Of a stretch of 64,000 bases of DNA, positions 33,412 to 41,528 are shown piece after piece (the first letter of the stretch is position 1; every line of letters starts with the position of its first letter). Made by a program: the position numbers and the translations under genes. This DNA is from Candidatus Caldatribacterium sp. (lineage in GTDB: Bacteria; Atribacterota; Atribacteria; Atribacterales; Caldatribacteriaceae). The notes below the pieces were generated by a model that was given only the letters and a program-made list of their open reading frames with translations, was not told the origin of the DNA and searched no databases. The stretch spans positions 1 through 64,000 of the forward strand of contig JANXBI010000046.1 of NCBI GenBank assembly GCA_025060675.1, in the 5' to 3' direction.

Positions 33412-34548
33412 ATGGGTACGAGCAGTTTCCTTCTCATCCTTGTGCTCATTCTCCTGAGTGGAGTCATTGCTTATGTAGGGGATTTCCTTGGTCGGCGTGT
33501 CGGGAAACGGAAACTCTCCGTTCTCGCCCTTCGTCCTCGCCATACTGCAATCCTTGTGAGTATCATCACAGGAATTCTCATCTCGGCTGTTACCTTAGCT
33601 ATTTTGAGCGTGGCCTCACAGGATGTTCGCACCGCGCTCTTTGGTATGGAGGAGCTCAAGGCAAAGCTCGCCTCTTTGAATGAAGAGGTGCTCGCAAGGA
33701 ATGCGGAGATTGAACGCATGAAGGAAATGGTGCGAATGTATGAGGAGCAAGTTGCTTTGCTTTCGCAGAAGGAGAAGGAACTCTCCCTCTCCAGAGCAAG
33801 TCTTGAGGAACAGGTACGCTCCCTTCAGGGGAGTATTAGTGAGCTTGAGAAACAACGCAAAGCCCTCCAGGATGAGATTCAATCGCTGCAGATGGAGCTC
33901 ACTCGCTTGCGGGCGAACCTCCTTGCGGTACGTCAGGGGGAAATTGTCTTTCGAGATGAAGAGGAAATACTCCGGACCGTGGTTCAAGGAGGGATTTCCC
34001 AGGATGAGGCTGAACGTTTCCTTCTCTCCCTTATTCGGCGAGCCACGATTATCGCTCAGGCTCGGGGGGCAGGGCAGGATCGGGAAGGACGGGGTGTTGT
34101 GTTCGTCCAGGAGGGGAATTTCAAGGAGACGGTAGCGGAACTTTCTTCGGGGAAGGGAGAGTACGTGGTTCGTCTTGTCGCAGCGCTCAACACCGTGCGG
34201 GGTGAGCCAGTCATCGCCCGTTTTGTTCTTGGGGAGAACAAGAAGATTTTTTCCCAGGGGGAAGTGATCCTCCGGAGGGCGCTAACCCTAAAGAAGGGCG
34301 AGACGAACTCGGACCTCGTCCTTGCTGAGGTGCTCCGGGATCTCAACGTCCTCGGGGTCGAGAAGGGTGTTCTCCCTCAGGATGGGAAAGTTGGGGTCAT
34401 TTCGGCACTGAACCTCAGTGAAGTCACTCAGGAACTCGAAAAACGCGAGGGGGAAGTATTTCTTGAGGCGGTAGCTGAAAGCGATGTTTATACTGCTGGA
34501 CCGATGCGGGTTCTTCTACGAGTGCAGGATAAGGCTCCAGAGGGGTAG
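33412..34548 (+). CDS. DUF3084 coiled-coil membrane protein
   Basis: 378 residues. Two N-terminal membrane helices (about 6-26 and 44-66) separated by GDFLGRRVGKRKLSVLALRPRHTA-type basic loop, then a long coiled coil (about 78-180) and a C-terminal globular part. This is the DUF3084 family known from Cyanobacteria, Thermotogota and others; function unknown. Its place at the end of the Lpt genes, 12 bp downstream, suggests an envelope role. The 3' end overlaps the convergent AEC gene by 33 bp. Confidence 0.8.
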   Translation: MGTSSFLLILVLILLSGVIAYVGDFLGRRVGKRKLSVLALRPRHTAILVSIITGILISAVTLAILSVASQDVRTALFGMEELKAKLASLNEEVLARNAEIERMKEMVRMYEEQVALLSQKEKELSLSRASLEEQVRSLQGSISELEKQRKALQDEIQSLQMELTRLRANLLAVRQGEIVFRDEEEILRTVVQGGISQDEAERFLLSLIRRATIIAQARGAGQDREGRGVVFVQEGNFKETVAELSSGKGEYVVRLVAALNTVRGEPVIARFVLGENKKIFSQGEVILRRALTLKKGETNSDLVLAEVLRDLNVLGVEKGVLPQDGKVGVISALNLSEVTQELEKREGEVFLEAVAESDVYTAGPMRVLLRVQDKAPEG

Positions 34549-35418
34549 GGTAGCAAGGGAAAAAAGGGTTGTGGCACAGATGATGCTTGATGAGAGTTCG
34601 GTATCAAGCTCATACACGGAGGCGAAAACGTAGGAACTCACTAGAGTCGGTGTTGCGGCCTGGAGCACCAAGACCTTCGCAAAGAGTGAGGGGAGGGGGA
34701 ACCACCGGAGGAGGAAGAGGCTCACGAGGGGAAGGAAGAACAACTTGAGGAAAGCGGCAACCCCAAGGAGTCTCGCTTCTTTGAAGAGGTTGGCAGGGGA
34801 GAGGGAAAGCCCGACGGCCACCATGGTGATGGGAACGGTCGCCTCAGCCAGGCGGTTGATAGCCCCAGCGAGGGGCTGAGGAATGGCAAGACGGTTCAGG
34901 GCAAGGGCAAGGAGAAAAGCGAGAAAAGGGGGGAGCTTCAAGAATTCAAGAGCGTTTCGAAGGGAGAACTTGCCGGTTTTCCCAAAGACGCAGAAAGGCA
35001 CTCCCACCGTGTAGACTGAAAGGAAGTTGCCAAGCTGATCATAGAAGATCGCTGGTGGGAGTCCTCTTTCACCAAGTAGGGCGAGGATAAAGGAGTACCC
35101 AAGGAATGCGGTGTTTCCAAAAGCTGAGCCCATCGCAAAGCTTACCACCCTTTTGGGAGAGAGATGGAAAAGGGAAATTCCTAAGAGGAAAGCGGCGAAA
35201 AATACCAAGCTTATGCTTGCGTAAGCTAAAGGAGGAATGCCCCACAACCTCCGATCGAGTTCTGCTCCCTGAAGCGATCGGAAAACAAGGCAAGGAAAGG
35301 TCACGTAAAGCACAAAGCGGTTGAGGAGTGGTGCGGTTTCCTTTGGGAACACTCGGAGGACCCGCAGAAGGAACCCAAGTCCAATGAGAATGAACATCAC
35401 TCCAAGAACTTGGCTCAT
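34516..35418 (-). CDS. AEC-family (auxin efflux carrier-like) permease
   Basis: 300 residues with about ten hydrophobic helices. N-terminal VMFILIGLGFLLRVLRVFPK with LLNRFVLYVTFPCLVFRSL, and C-terminal QAATPTLVSSYVFASVYELD are typical of AEC transporters, which move organic acids such as malate or malonate in bacteria. Last gene of the dehydrogenase-radical SAM-FAH operon, with 4-bp overlap to the FAH gene, so it may export or import the small acid those enzymes make or use. Confidence 0.88.
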   Translation of the reverse strand: MSQVLGVMFILIGLGFLLRVLRVFPKETAPLLNRFVLYVTFPCLVFRSLQGAELDRRLWGIPPLAYASISLVFFAAFLLGISLFHLSPKRVVSFAMGSAFGNTAFLGYSFILALLGERGLPPAIFYDQLGNFLSVYTVGVPFCVFGKTGKFSLRNALEFLKLPPFLAFLLALALNRLAIPQPLAGAINRLAEATVPITMVAVGLSLSPANLFKEARLLGVAAFLKLFFLPLVSLFLLRWFPLPSLFAKVLVLQAATPTLVSSYVFASVYELDTELSSSIICATTLFSLATLPLWSLILHS

Positions 35419-36185
35419 GTTTTCCTTGGGGCTACAGGATTCTCAAGGATACCGATGCCTTCCACTTCAACAACCACAATATCTCCTGGGGAGAGAGGCC
35501 CAACTCCCTGTGGAGTTCCAGTCGCGATGACATCCCCAGGAAGGAGGGTCATGACCGATGAGATGAAAGCTACAAGCTCGTCCACCGGGAAAAGGAGCAT
35601 CTTCGTGTTCCCTTCTTGTTTCAGGATTCCATTAACAAAGCACCGCACCACAGCGTTCCCTGGGTCGATGTCGTCTACGATCCAGGGACCGAGGGGGGCG
35701 AAAGTGTCGAAGGATTTTGCCCGGGTCCACTGCACATCCTTCGTTTGGATGTCCCGTGCGGTGACATCGTTGAAGCAGGTGTACCCAAGGATGTACTCGT
35801 GAACGCTCTTTTTCGGAACCTGAAAGGCTTTCTTGCGAATGACCACCGCAAGTTCCGCTTCGTAATCGACTCGCTGGGATTGGGGTGGCAGAAGAATTGG
35901 TTCTCCAGGTCCTATGACTGAGGTCGATGGCTTGAGGAAAAGAATCGGATGTTCCGGGACGTTTTGTCCAAGCTCAAGGATGTGGTCTTTGTAGTTGAGG
36001 CCAACAGCAACGATTTTACTTGGGCGAACGGGGGGAAGGAGACGGAGGTTCCCAAGGAAGAACCTTTTCCCTGTTTTGCTCATCTTGCCAAAGGGGGAGG
36101 TAACTTCTGCCACAATATCCCCTTCCTCAAGGATGCCCCATGTGGGAATATTTCGGTCAGGACAGAGAAAACGAAGGATTTTCAC
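35415..36185 (-). CDS. Fumarylacetoacetate hydrolase (FAH) family protein
   Basis: 256 residues. KIVAVGLNYKDHILELG and the metal site region RVDYEAELAVVIRKKA followed by YTCFNDVTARDIQ are hallmarks of the FAH C-terminal domain family, and DVIATGTPQGVGPLSPGD is the usual end. Members are acylpyruvate hydrolases, oxaloacetate tautomerases/decarboxylases or 2-keto-acid hydrolases. Start is GTG 36185, giving a 29-bp overlap with the radical SAM gene. Specific reaction unknown; the neighbours suggest a dicarboxylate or 2-oxo acid. Confidence 0.88.
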   Translation of the reverse strand: MKILRFLCPDRNIPTWGILEEGDIVAEVTSPFGKMSKTGKRFFLGNLRLLPPVRPSKIVAVGLNYKDHILELGQNVPEHPILFLKPSTSVIGPGEPILLPPQSQRVDYEAELAVVIRKKAFQVPKKSVHEYILGYTCFNDVTARDIQTKDVQWTRAKSFDTFAPLGPWIVDDIDPGNAVVRCFVNGILKQEGNTKMLLFPVDELVAFISSVMTLLPGDVIATGTPQGVGPLSPGDIVVVEVEGIGILENPVAPRKT

Positions 36186-37563
36186 GGCCCATTCGCTCCT
36201 TCAAATACAGGTACTCTTTCATACGGGAAAGGAAAGGGATTTTCACCATGCACAGCTTTTTGGCAAACTGTACAAGCTGCGGGAGGGCATGTAGACCTCG
36301 ATAGGCCTCAAGGTACGCCCGAAAGAGTAGCCGACGGAGTTCACGGGGTTTGAGGGCATCAAGTTGTACGACTGGGTGTGCCCCATCAAAGAGCGACCAG
36401 GAGAAGTGGAGGATACGGTGCTCTCTTTTGAGTTCATCAAAGAGGGCTGTTCCTGGGAAAGGCGTAAGGAGCGAGAACTGTACGATATCTGGGCGGATTT
36501 TCCGAGCAAAGTCGATGGTTTTTTGTACCGTCGCTTTCGTCTCTCGAAGTCCTCCAAGGATGAAGGACCCCCAGCTTTTGACCCCGTATCTGCGGAGGAT
36601 ATCGATTGCCTTTTTGGCCACTTCGGTGGTGAGTTGCTTCCCGTAGTCTTCAAGAATAGCCTTTTCAGCGCTTTCGAGTCCAAGGTACACCATGCGGAGT
36701 CCTGCTTTGGCCATTTTTTTGACTAGTGATTCGTGCCGGACGATGGTATCTGCTCGAGAGAAGCACCACCACTTGAATTTCAGGCGCTTTCGTTCGATTT
36801 CCTCGCAGAGGCGTTCTACACGTTCAGGATGGAGGGTGAAGTTGTCGTCAACGAAGGCAACTGCCCGGAACCCATAGTCAAAGTAGAGTATTTCAAGCTC
36901 TCGAAGGATGTTCTCAGGAGAGCGGGCTCGCCATTTTCGTCCTGAGAAGGACGATGAAGCACAGAACGTGCAGGCAAAAGGGCATCCGCGGCTTGTGATG
37001 ACGCTCACAAGAGGTTCCCCTTCAAGCTGTGTCATCCAGTACTTTGAGAGTTTCAAGAGATCTCGAGCAGGGAAAGGCAAGGCGTCAAGGTCCTGAGGGG
37101 GCAGAGGGGAAGGAGTCCGCATGAGTATTCCTTCTCTCAGGAAGGAAATCCCTGGAATACGTTCTAGGGGCGTCCCATTCTCTAAGGCCTCAAGGAGAAG
37201 GGCAAAAATTTCCTCTCCTTCCCCTCGGACGACGTAGTCGACAAACCCACTGCGTAGGGCTTCTTCGTCTTGGAAGGTAACATGGTATCCCCCCATGACA
37301 ACAATGCGTCCTGCTCTCTTTGCTTCCTGAGCGATATTGAGGGCTTCGGGGAAGGTACTCGTTGTGGCGGTAATACCCACAAGATCACACCTTGCGAGCT
37401 CCTCCTGGAAGCGTTTTTTCTCTTCCACCTGGAGATCCACGATGGTCACCGTGTGGTTTCTGCGACACATCGCTGCAAGGTAGGCAAGGCCAAGGGGTGG
37501 GAGCTTCAGGCCAATAAAGTCGTAAATTCCTGGAGAGGGTGGCTGCACAAGGAGCACCCTCAT
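36157..37563 (-). CDS. B12-binding-domain radical SAM protein
   Basis: 468 residues. N-terminal cobalamin-binding-like Rossmann domain (VLLVQPPSPGIYD, GLKLPPLGLAYLAAM, VMGGYHVTFQDE) followed by a radical SAM barrel with the [4Fe-4S] motif C194-x3-C198-x2-C201 in SRGCPFACTFCASS. This is the BchE/ThnK-like B12-radical SAM type; I do not see the DxHxxG cobalamin-ligand motif, as in many members. Such enzymes methylate or rearrange unactivated carbons. It overlaps IDH-family and FAH genes at its two ends, so it belongs to the same operon. Confidence 0.88.
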   Translation of the reverse strand: MRVLLVQPPSPGIYDFIGLKLPPLGLAYLAAMCRRNHTVTIVDLQVEEKKRFQEELARCDLVGITATTSTFPEALNIAQEAKRAGRIVVMGGYHVTFQDEEALRSGFVDYVVRGEGEEIFALLLEALENGTPLERIPGISFLREGILMRTPSPLPPQDLDALPFPARDLLKLSKYWMTQLEGEPLVSVITSRGCPFACTFCASSSFSGRKWRARSPENILRELEILYFDYGFRAVAFVDDNFTLHPERVERLCEEIERKRLKFKWWCFSRADTIVRHESLVKKMAKAGLRMVYLGLESAEKAILEDYGKQLTTEVAKKAIDILRRYGVKSWGSFILGGLRETKATVQKTIDFARKIRPDIVQFSLLTPFPGTALFDELKREHRILHFSWSLFDGAHPVVQLDALKPRELRRLLFRAYLEAYRGLHALPQLVQFAKKLCMVKIPFLSRMKEYLYLKERMGRENPSFSLS

Positions 37564-38651
37564 CCTCGTTTCAGCTCCTCAATTTTCTCAATAATGGCTT
37601 CACCGACTTCAAAGGTTTTTGCTGCCGTCGGGTCATTGGGGTCCTGTTTCAAATCGTAGGTCACCCTTTTCCCCTCTTTGATCACCATGGCCACCGCTTT
37701 TTCAAGAAGGTCCGCTTTCTCCTTCTCGCCAAGGTAACGGAGCATCATGACTCCAGAGAGAATGGTGGCGATAGGATTGACCTTGTGGAGACCTTTGTAC
37801 TTTGGAGCACTCCCATGGGTGGGCTCAAAAACCGCGTAGTGGTCGCCAATATTCCCCCCTGGAGCGACTCCAAGTCCCCCCACAAGTCCTGCGGCAAGGT
37901 CTGAAATGATGTCTCCATAGAGGTTTGGGAGGACAAGGACGTCATAGAGTTCGGGTTTTTGCACAAGCTGCATACACATGTTGTCGACAATGCGGTCCTC
38001 AAACTCAATGTCTGGATAGTCTTGAGCTACCTCCCTTGCCACTTCAAGGAAAAGCCCATCGGAGTATTTCATGATATTTGCCTTGTGGACTGCAGTGACT
38101 TTGCGGCGACCGTTTTTTCGAGCGTACTCAAAGGCAAAGCGAACAATCCGTTCAGTACCAAAAACTGATATGGGTTTCACGCTTATTCCCGAATCAAGGC
38201 GAATCTTCCCTTTACCCAGACGCTCCACGGTGGCGATGAACTCTAGGGTTTCCGGCTGACCCCTTTCAAACTCAATCCCAGCGTAAAGGTCCTCGGTATT
38301 TTCCCGAATGATAACCAAGTCGACATTTTCATACCTTGAACGGACTCCTGGGTACGTTTTGCAAGGTCGCACGCAGGCGTAGAGGTCAAGTTCTTTGCGA
38401 AGGGCAACGTTGACGCTTCGAAATCCTGTGCCAACTGGGGTCGTTATGGGACCCTTGAGGGCCACCCCGTTCCGTTTGATGGATTCAAGCACTTGTGGTG
38501 GAAGAGGGGTGCCGTACTTCTCGATAACTTCAGCACCAGCCTCCTGAATATCCCACTCAATGGAAACCCCCGTTGCTTCGATGACCTTTTTCGCTACGTC
38601 AACGATTTCTGGTCCTGTTCCATCGCCCGGTATGAGCGTCACCCGGTACAT
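37560..38651 (-). CDS. NAD-type isocitrate/isopropylmalate dehydrogenase family enzyme
   Basis: 363 residues of the beta-decarboxylating dehydrogenase family. GDGTGPEIVD opens the fold; SVNVALRKELDLYACVRPCK and ENTEDLYAGIE are substrate-binding regions, and LPNLYGDIISDLAAGLVGG with EPTHGSAPKYKG are the metal- and NAD-binding parts. The pattern is closest to NAD-dependent isocitrate or homoisocitrate dehydrogenase rather than leuB. It would make 2-oxoglutarate (or a homologue) in the cytoplasm. First gene of the operon with radical SAM, FAH and AEC proteins; ATG with GGAGG site. Confidence 0.88.
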   Translation of the reverse strand: MYRVTLIPGDGTGPEIVDVAKKVIEATGVSIEWDIQEAGAEVIEKYGTPLPPQVLESIKRNGVALKGPITTPVGTGFRSVNVALRKELDLYACVRPCKTYPGVRSRYENVDLVIIRENTEDLYAGIEFERGQPETLEFIATVERLGKGKIRLDSGISVKPISVFGTERIVRFAFEYARKNGRRKVTAVHKANIMKYSDGLFLEVAREVAQDYPDIEFEDRIVDNMCMQLVQKPELYDVLVLPNLYGDIISDLAAGLVGGLGVAPGGNIGDHYAVFEPTHGSAPKYKGLHKVNPIATILSGVMMLRYLGEKEKADLLEKAVAMVIKEGKRVTYDLKQDPNDPTAAKTFEVGEAIIEKIEELKRG

Positions 38652-38683
38652 GGTGCAACCTCCTTCTTCTCCTTTGTAAGGGA

Positions 38684-38712
38684 ATAGTAGCGGAAGAGGT
38701 TGTTCTTTGCAA
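38684..38712 (-). promoter_or_regulatory. Promoter of the dehydrogenase-radical SAM operon
   Basis: On the minus strand TTGCAA (38707-38712), a 17-bp spacer, TACTAT (38684-38689), about 33 bp before the ATG at 38651. Its -35 lies inside the spacer of the divergent kaiC-like promoter. Confidence 0.6.
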
Positions 38713-38729
38713 GATTTTCTGGCTATAAT
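38700..38729 (+). promoter_or_regulatory. Promoter of the KaiC-like / HD-GYP pair
   Basis: TTGTTC (38700-38705), an 18-bp spacer and a perfect TATAAT (38724-38729), 16 bp before the ATG at 38746. It overlaps the divergent promoter to the left, so the two operons may compete for polymerase. Confidence 0.6.
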
Positions 38730-38745
38730 AGCCCAAGAAGGAGGG

Positions 38746-40185
38746 ATGAAGTTGCTCTCCCGTATCCCAAGTGGTGTTCCGGGATTTGACGAGGTGCTCC
38801 ACGGGGGATTAATTCCAGGGCGGCTGTACCTTTTGAGCGGAGGCCCAGGGGTGGGGAAAACAACTTTAGGCCTGTGCTTCCTTAGAGAGGGCGTTCGTCA
38901 GGGGGAGCGGGCTCTCTGCATTTCCCTCAGCGAACCGGTAGCCAATCTCGTTGAGAATGCCACATCTTTGGGTATCGATGTTGCTGGTATTGATTTCCTT
39001 GATCTTGCCCCTACGCGGGATTTCTTCGTCCAGGTCGAAACATATGACCTTTTTTCGCCTGCGGATGTGGAACGGGTTCCCACAACACGGAGAATCGTCG
39101 AAAGTGTTACTCGTGTACGGCCAAAGAGGGTTTTCGTTGACTCCTTGAGTCAGTTCCGATATCTTGCTCCAAACCCCTTTGAGTATCGCAAACAGGTGCT
39201 CTCATTTGTCCGTTTCCTTACCGAGTGTGGGGCAACTGTGCTTGCAACCTCAGAGGGAAGCTCTGAAGCCCCGGATGCGGATTTGCAATTCCTTGCCGAT
39301 GGGGTGTTTTTCCTCTTCCGGACTCGTTATGGTCGTGGTATTGAAGTGAAAAAATTCCGCGGCTCCTCCTTTGAGCCGGGGGTACATGCTCTTGAACTCG
39401 GTGCTGGAGGGGTGCGCGTTTTCCCCTACGTTGTTCCTCTCAAAGAGCGTGTGGAATCTTCCTTTGAACGCCTGTCTTCGGGAATTCCGGAGCTTGATGC
39501 CCTCTGTGGGGGCGGAATCGAGGAAGGAACGACGACCATAATCACTGGACCGACTGGTGTGGGGAAAACCACCCTCGCGTTTCAGTTTGCCTGGGGTGCA
39601 GCTCAGAGGGGAAGGCGTATTGCGGTGTATTCCTTTGAAGAAGACGTGGAGACCATTCTCTTCCGTTGCGAGCAGGTAGGGATTCCTGCAGAGCGGATGG
39701 TACGCAATGGGTTTCTTGTGGTGCAGAAAATCGTTCCGTTTCAGTACTCTTTTCAGAGCTTTGGGAGGAAGGTCATTGGAGAGGTTTTCGAGAGAGAGGT
39801 TTTGCTTGTGATTATTGACTCTATTGCTGGCTATAAACTCTCTATTCTGGGACAGCATCTTGAGGAAGAGCTCTACTCCCTGGTCAAATACCTCAACGCC
39901 TTTGGAAGAACAGTGTTCCTTATCAATGAGCTTGAGCGAGTCACGGGTGATTTCGAAATCACCGGGCGGGGTTTGAGTTACCTTGCCGACAACATCATCT
40001 TTCTCCGATACCTGGAGATACGTGGAGAGTTGCGGAAGGCTATTGGGATTTTGAAGAAAAGGCTTGGGGATTTTGAGAAGAGACTTCGGGAATTTTCCAT
40101 CACCGAGAAAGGCATCGTTATAGGACCTCCTTTAGGCAACCTGCGAGGGATTCTCTTGGGGGTTCCCGAATGGGTGGAAGAGTAG
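38746..40185 (+). CDS. Double-domain KaiC-like (RadA/KaiC family) ATPase
   Basis: 479 residues with two RecA-like KaiC domains. Domain 1: Walker A GGPGVGKT (32-39) and Walker B RVFVDSLSQF; at the catalytic Glu pair it has SLSEP. Domain 2: Walker A GPTGVGKT (268-275), a normal pair in YSFEEDVETIL, and Walker B LLVIIDSIAGY. KaiC-like proteins outside cyanobacteria act in signalling and stress. ATG 38746 has a GGAGGG site. It overlaps the next gene by 16 bp, so the two probably form a functional pair. It is not a clock KaiC by context: no kaiA or kaiB is near. Confidence 0.88.
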   Translation: MKLLSRIPSGVPGFDEVLHGGLIPGRLYLLSGGPGVGKTTLGLCFLREGVRQGERALCISLSEPVANLVENATSLGIDVAGIDFLDLAPTRDFFVQVETYDLFSPADVERVPTTRRIVESVTRVRPKRVFVDSLSQFRYLAPNPFEYRKQVLSFVRFLTECGATVLATSEGSSEAPDADLQFLADGVFFLFRTRYGRGIEVKKFRGSSFEPGVHALELGAGGVRVFPYVVPLKERVESSFERLSSGIPELDALCGGGIEEGTTTIITGPTGVGKTTLAFQFAWGAAQRGRRIAVYSFEEDVETILFRCEQVGIPAERMVRNGFLVVQKIVPFQYSFQSFGRKVIGEVFEREVLLVIIDSIAGYKLSILGQHLEEELYSLVKYLNAFGRTVFLINELERVTGDFEITGRGLSYLADNIIFLRYLEIRGELRKAIGILKKRLGDFEKRLREFSITEKGIVIGPPLGNLRGILLGVPEWVEE

Positions 40186-41528
40186 TGGAACCTATACTCC
40201 TTGCGCTCCACCAGAGGGCGAACGAGAAGCTCCTTGAAGCGTTTGTGGGGCATCGTTATCCCCTCCTTATCCCCGATGGTGGTTCGCCAATTGAAGAAAT
40301 TTTCCTCAGGGAACGTTTTTCTCTCGGCATCGTTGATGGACCAGTGCTACAGACGTGGCGATCGGCAATTGAGAAGCGACGAGAAAGGGAGCGCCCCCTT
40401 TTCCTTCCTTTCATGCTTGTGACATCCCGGCAGGATCTTGGTCTTGCAAAACATTTTCTCTGGACGGTGGTGGATGAGGTCATTACGACACCTATAGAGC
40501 AGGTGGAGCTCCAAGCGAGAATTGAGAGCCTTTTGACCATTCGACGCCTCTCCCTTGAGCTCTACGCTCAGTACCAGCGTCTTTTTGACAACGCCCCCAT
40601 TGGCCTTTACCGGACATCTCCTGAGGGGACTATTCTCGATGTCAATCCAGCCTTGGCAAAGACGCTGGGGTTTACTGACCCAGGGGATGTCATCGGGAGG
40701 AGTGTTTTTGAGTTCTACGTGTGTCCTGAGGATCGGAGTGTTTGGCAACGTATCATGGAGAGGGAAGGGAAAGTCGCCCATTTTCGGTGTCGTTTACGAC
40801 GGTGGGATGGAGAAGTTTTCTGGGCTTCCTTGAGCATTCAGCAGGTCCTTGGCAAGGAGGGGAATGGCTTGTACTATGAAGGGAGCATCGAGGACATTAC
40901 CGAGCAGGTCTTCTCGGAAGAGCGTCTTAAGGAGGCTCTGGCAAGACTTGAACGGAGTTTTGAAGATCTTGTCTTTATTCTCTCAAAGTTTGTTGAGGTC
41001 AAAGACCCGTACACTGCGGGACACCAAAGGCGTGTTGCTCAACTTGCTCGAGCTCTTGCCCTGGCTATGGGGCTTGGAGAAAGGGAAGCCCGCGATGTGT
41101 ACGTTGCGGGCCTTCTCCACGATATTGGGAAAATCGCTGTTCCCGGAGAAATCCTGAATAAACCTGCCACGCTCACTCCTCTGGAGCGAGCCATTGTTGA
41201 AGAGCACCCACAAAAAGGGTATGAAGTCATGATCTCTGTTGACCTCCTCCGTCCCCTTGCAGAAATCGTCCTTGAGCACCACGAACGCTTGGATGGTTCA
41301 GGGTATCCGAAGGGACTCCAAGGCGAGGCAATCCACCCCCTTGCCAGGATTCTTGCGGTGGCCGACGTGGTGGAGGCGATGGTGCACCACCGTCCGTACC
41401 GTCCGCCCTTGAGTCTTGAAGAAGCACTATGCGAAGTGACAATGGGACGTGGCATTCTCTATGACGAGGCTGTGGTTGAGGCGTGTACTGTGCTCTTTCA
41501 GAAGAAAGGTTTTACTTGGGAGGATTGA
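40170..41528 (+). CDS. Pseudo-receiver/PAS/HD-GYP cyclic-di-GMP phosphodiesterase-type protein
   Basis: 452 residues. Residues about 1-128 look like a degenerate response-regulator receiver: a phospho-site-like FSLGIVDG and a switch strand, but ITTPIEQVEL lacks the conserved Lys before Pro. A PAS domain follows (about 135-260, with GSIEDITEQV at its end) and then an HD-GYP domain (about 275-445): H317-D318 in LLHDIGK and H370-H371 in HHERLDGSGYP. HD-GYP proteins hydrolyse cyclic di-GMP. ATG inside the KaiC-like gene; GTG 40185 is an alternative. The 3' end overlaps the convergent gene by 31 bp. Confidence 0.88.
   Translation: MGGRVVEPILLALHQRANEKLLEAFVGHRYPLLIPDGGSPIEEIFLRERFSLGIVDGPVLQTWRSAIEKRRERERPLFLPFMLVTSRQDLGLAKHFLWTVVDEVITTPIEQVELQARIESLLTIRRLSLELYAQYQRLFDNAPIGLYRTSPEGTILDVNPALAKTLGFTDPGDVIGRSVFEFYVCPEDRSVWQRIMEREGKVAHFRCRLRRWDGEVFWASLSIQQVLGKEGNGLYYEGSIEDITEQVFSEERLKEALARLERSFEDLVFILSKFVEVKDPYTAGHQRRVAQLARALALAMGLGEREARDVYVAGLLHDIGKIAVPGEILNKPATLTPLERAIVEEHPQKGYEVMISVDLLRPLAEIVLEHHERLDGSGYPKGLQGEAIHPLARILAVADVVEAMVHHRPYRPPLSLEEALCEVTMGRGILYDEAVVEACTVLFQKKGFTWED

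Noticed and set aside
38746..40185. Circadian clock KaiC
   Set aside because: No kaiA or kaiB nearby, and domain 1 lacks the usual paired Glu; KaiC-like ATPases are widespread outside clocks.
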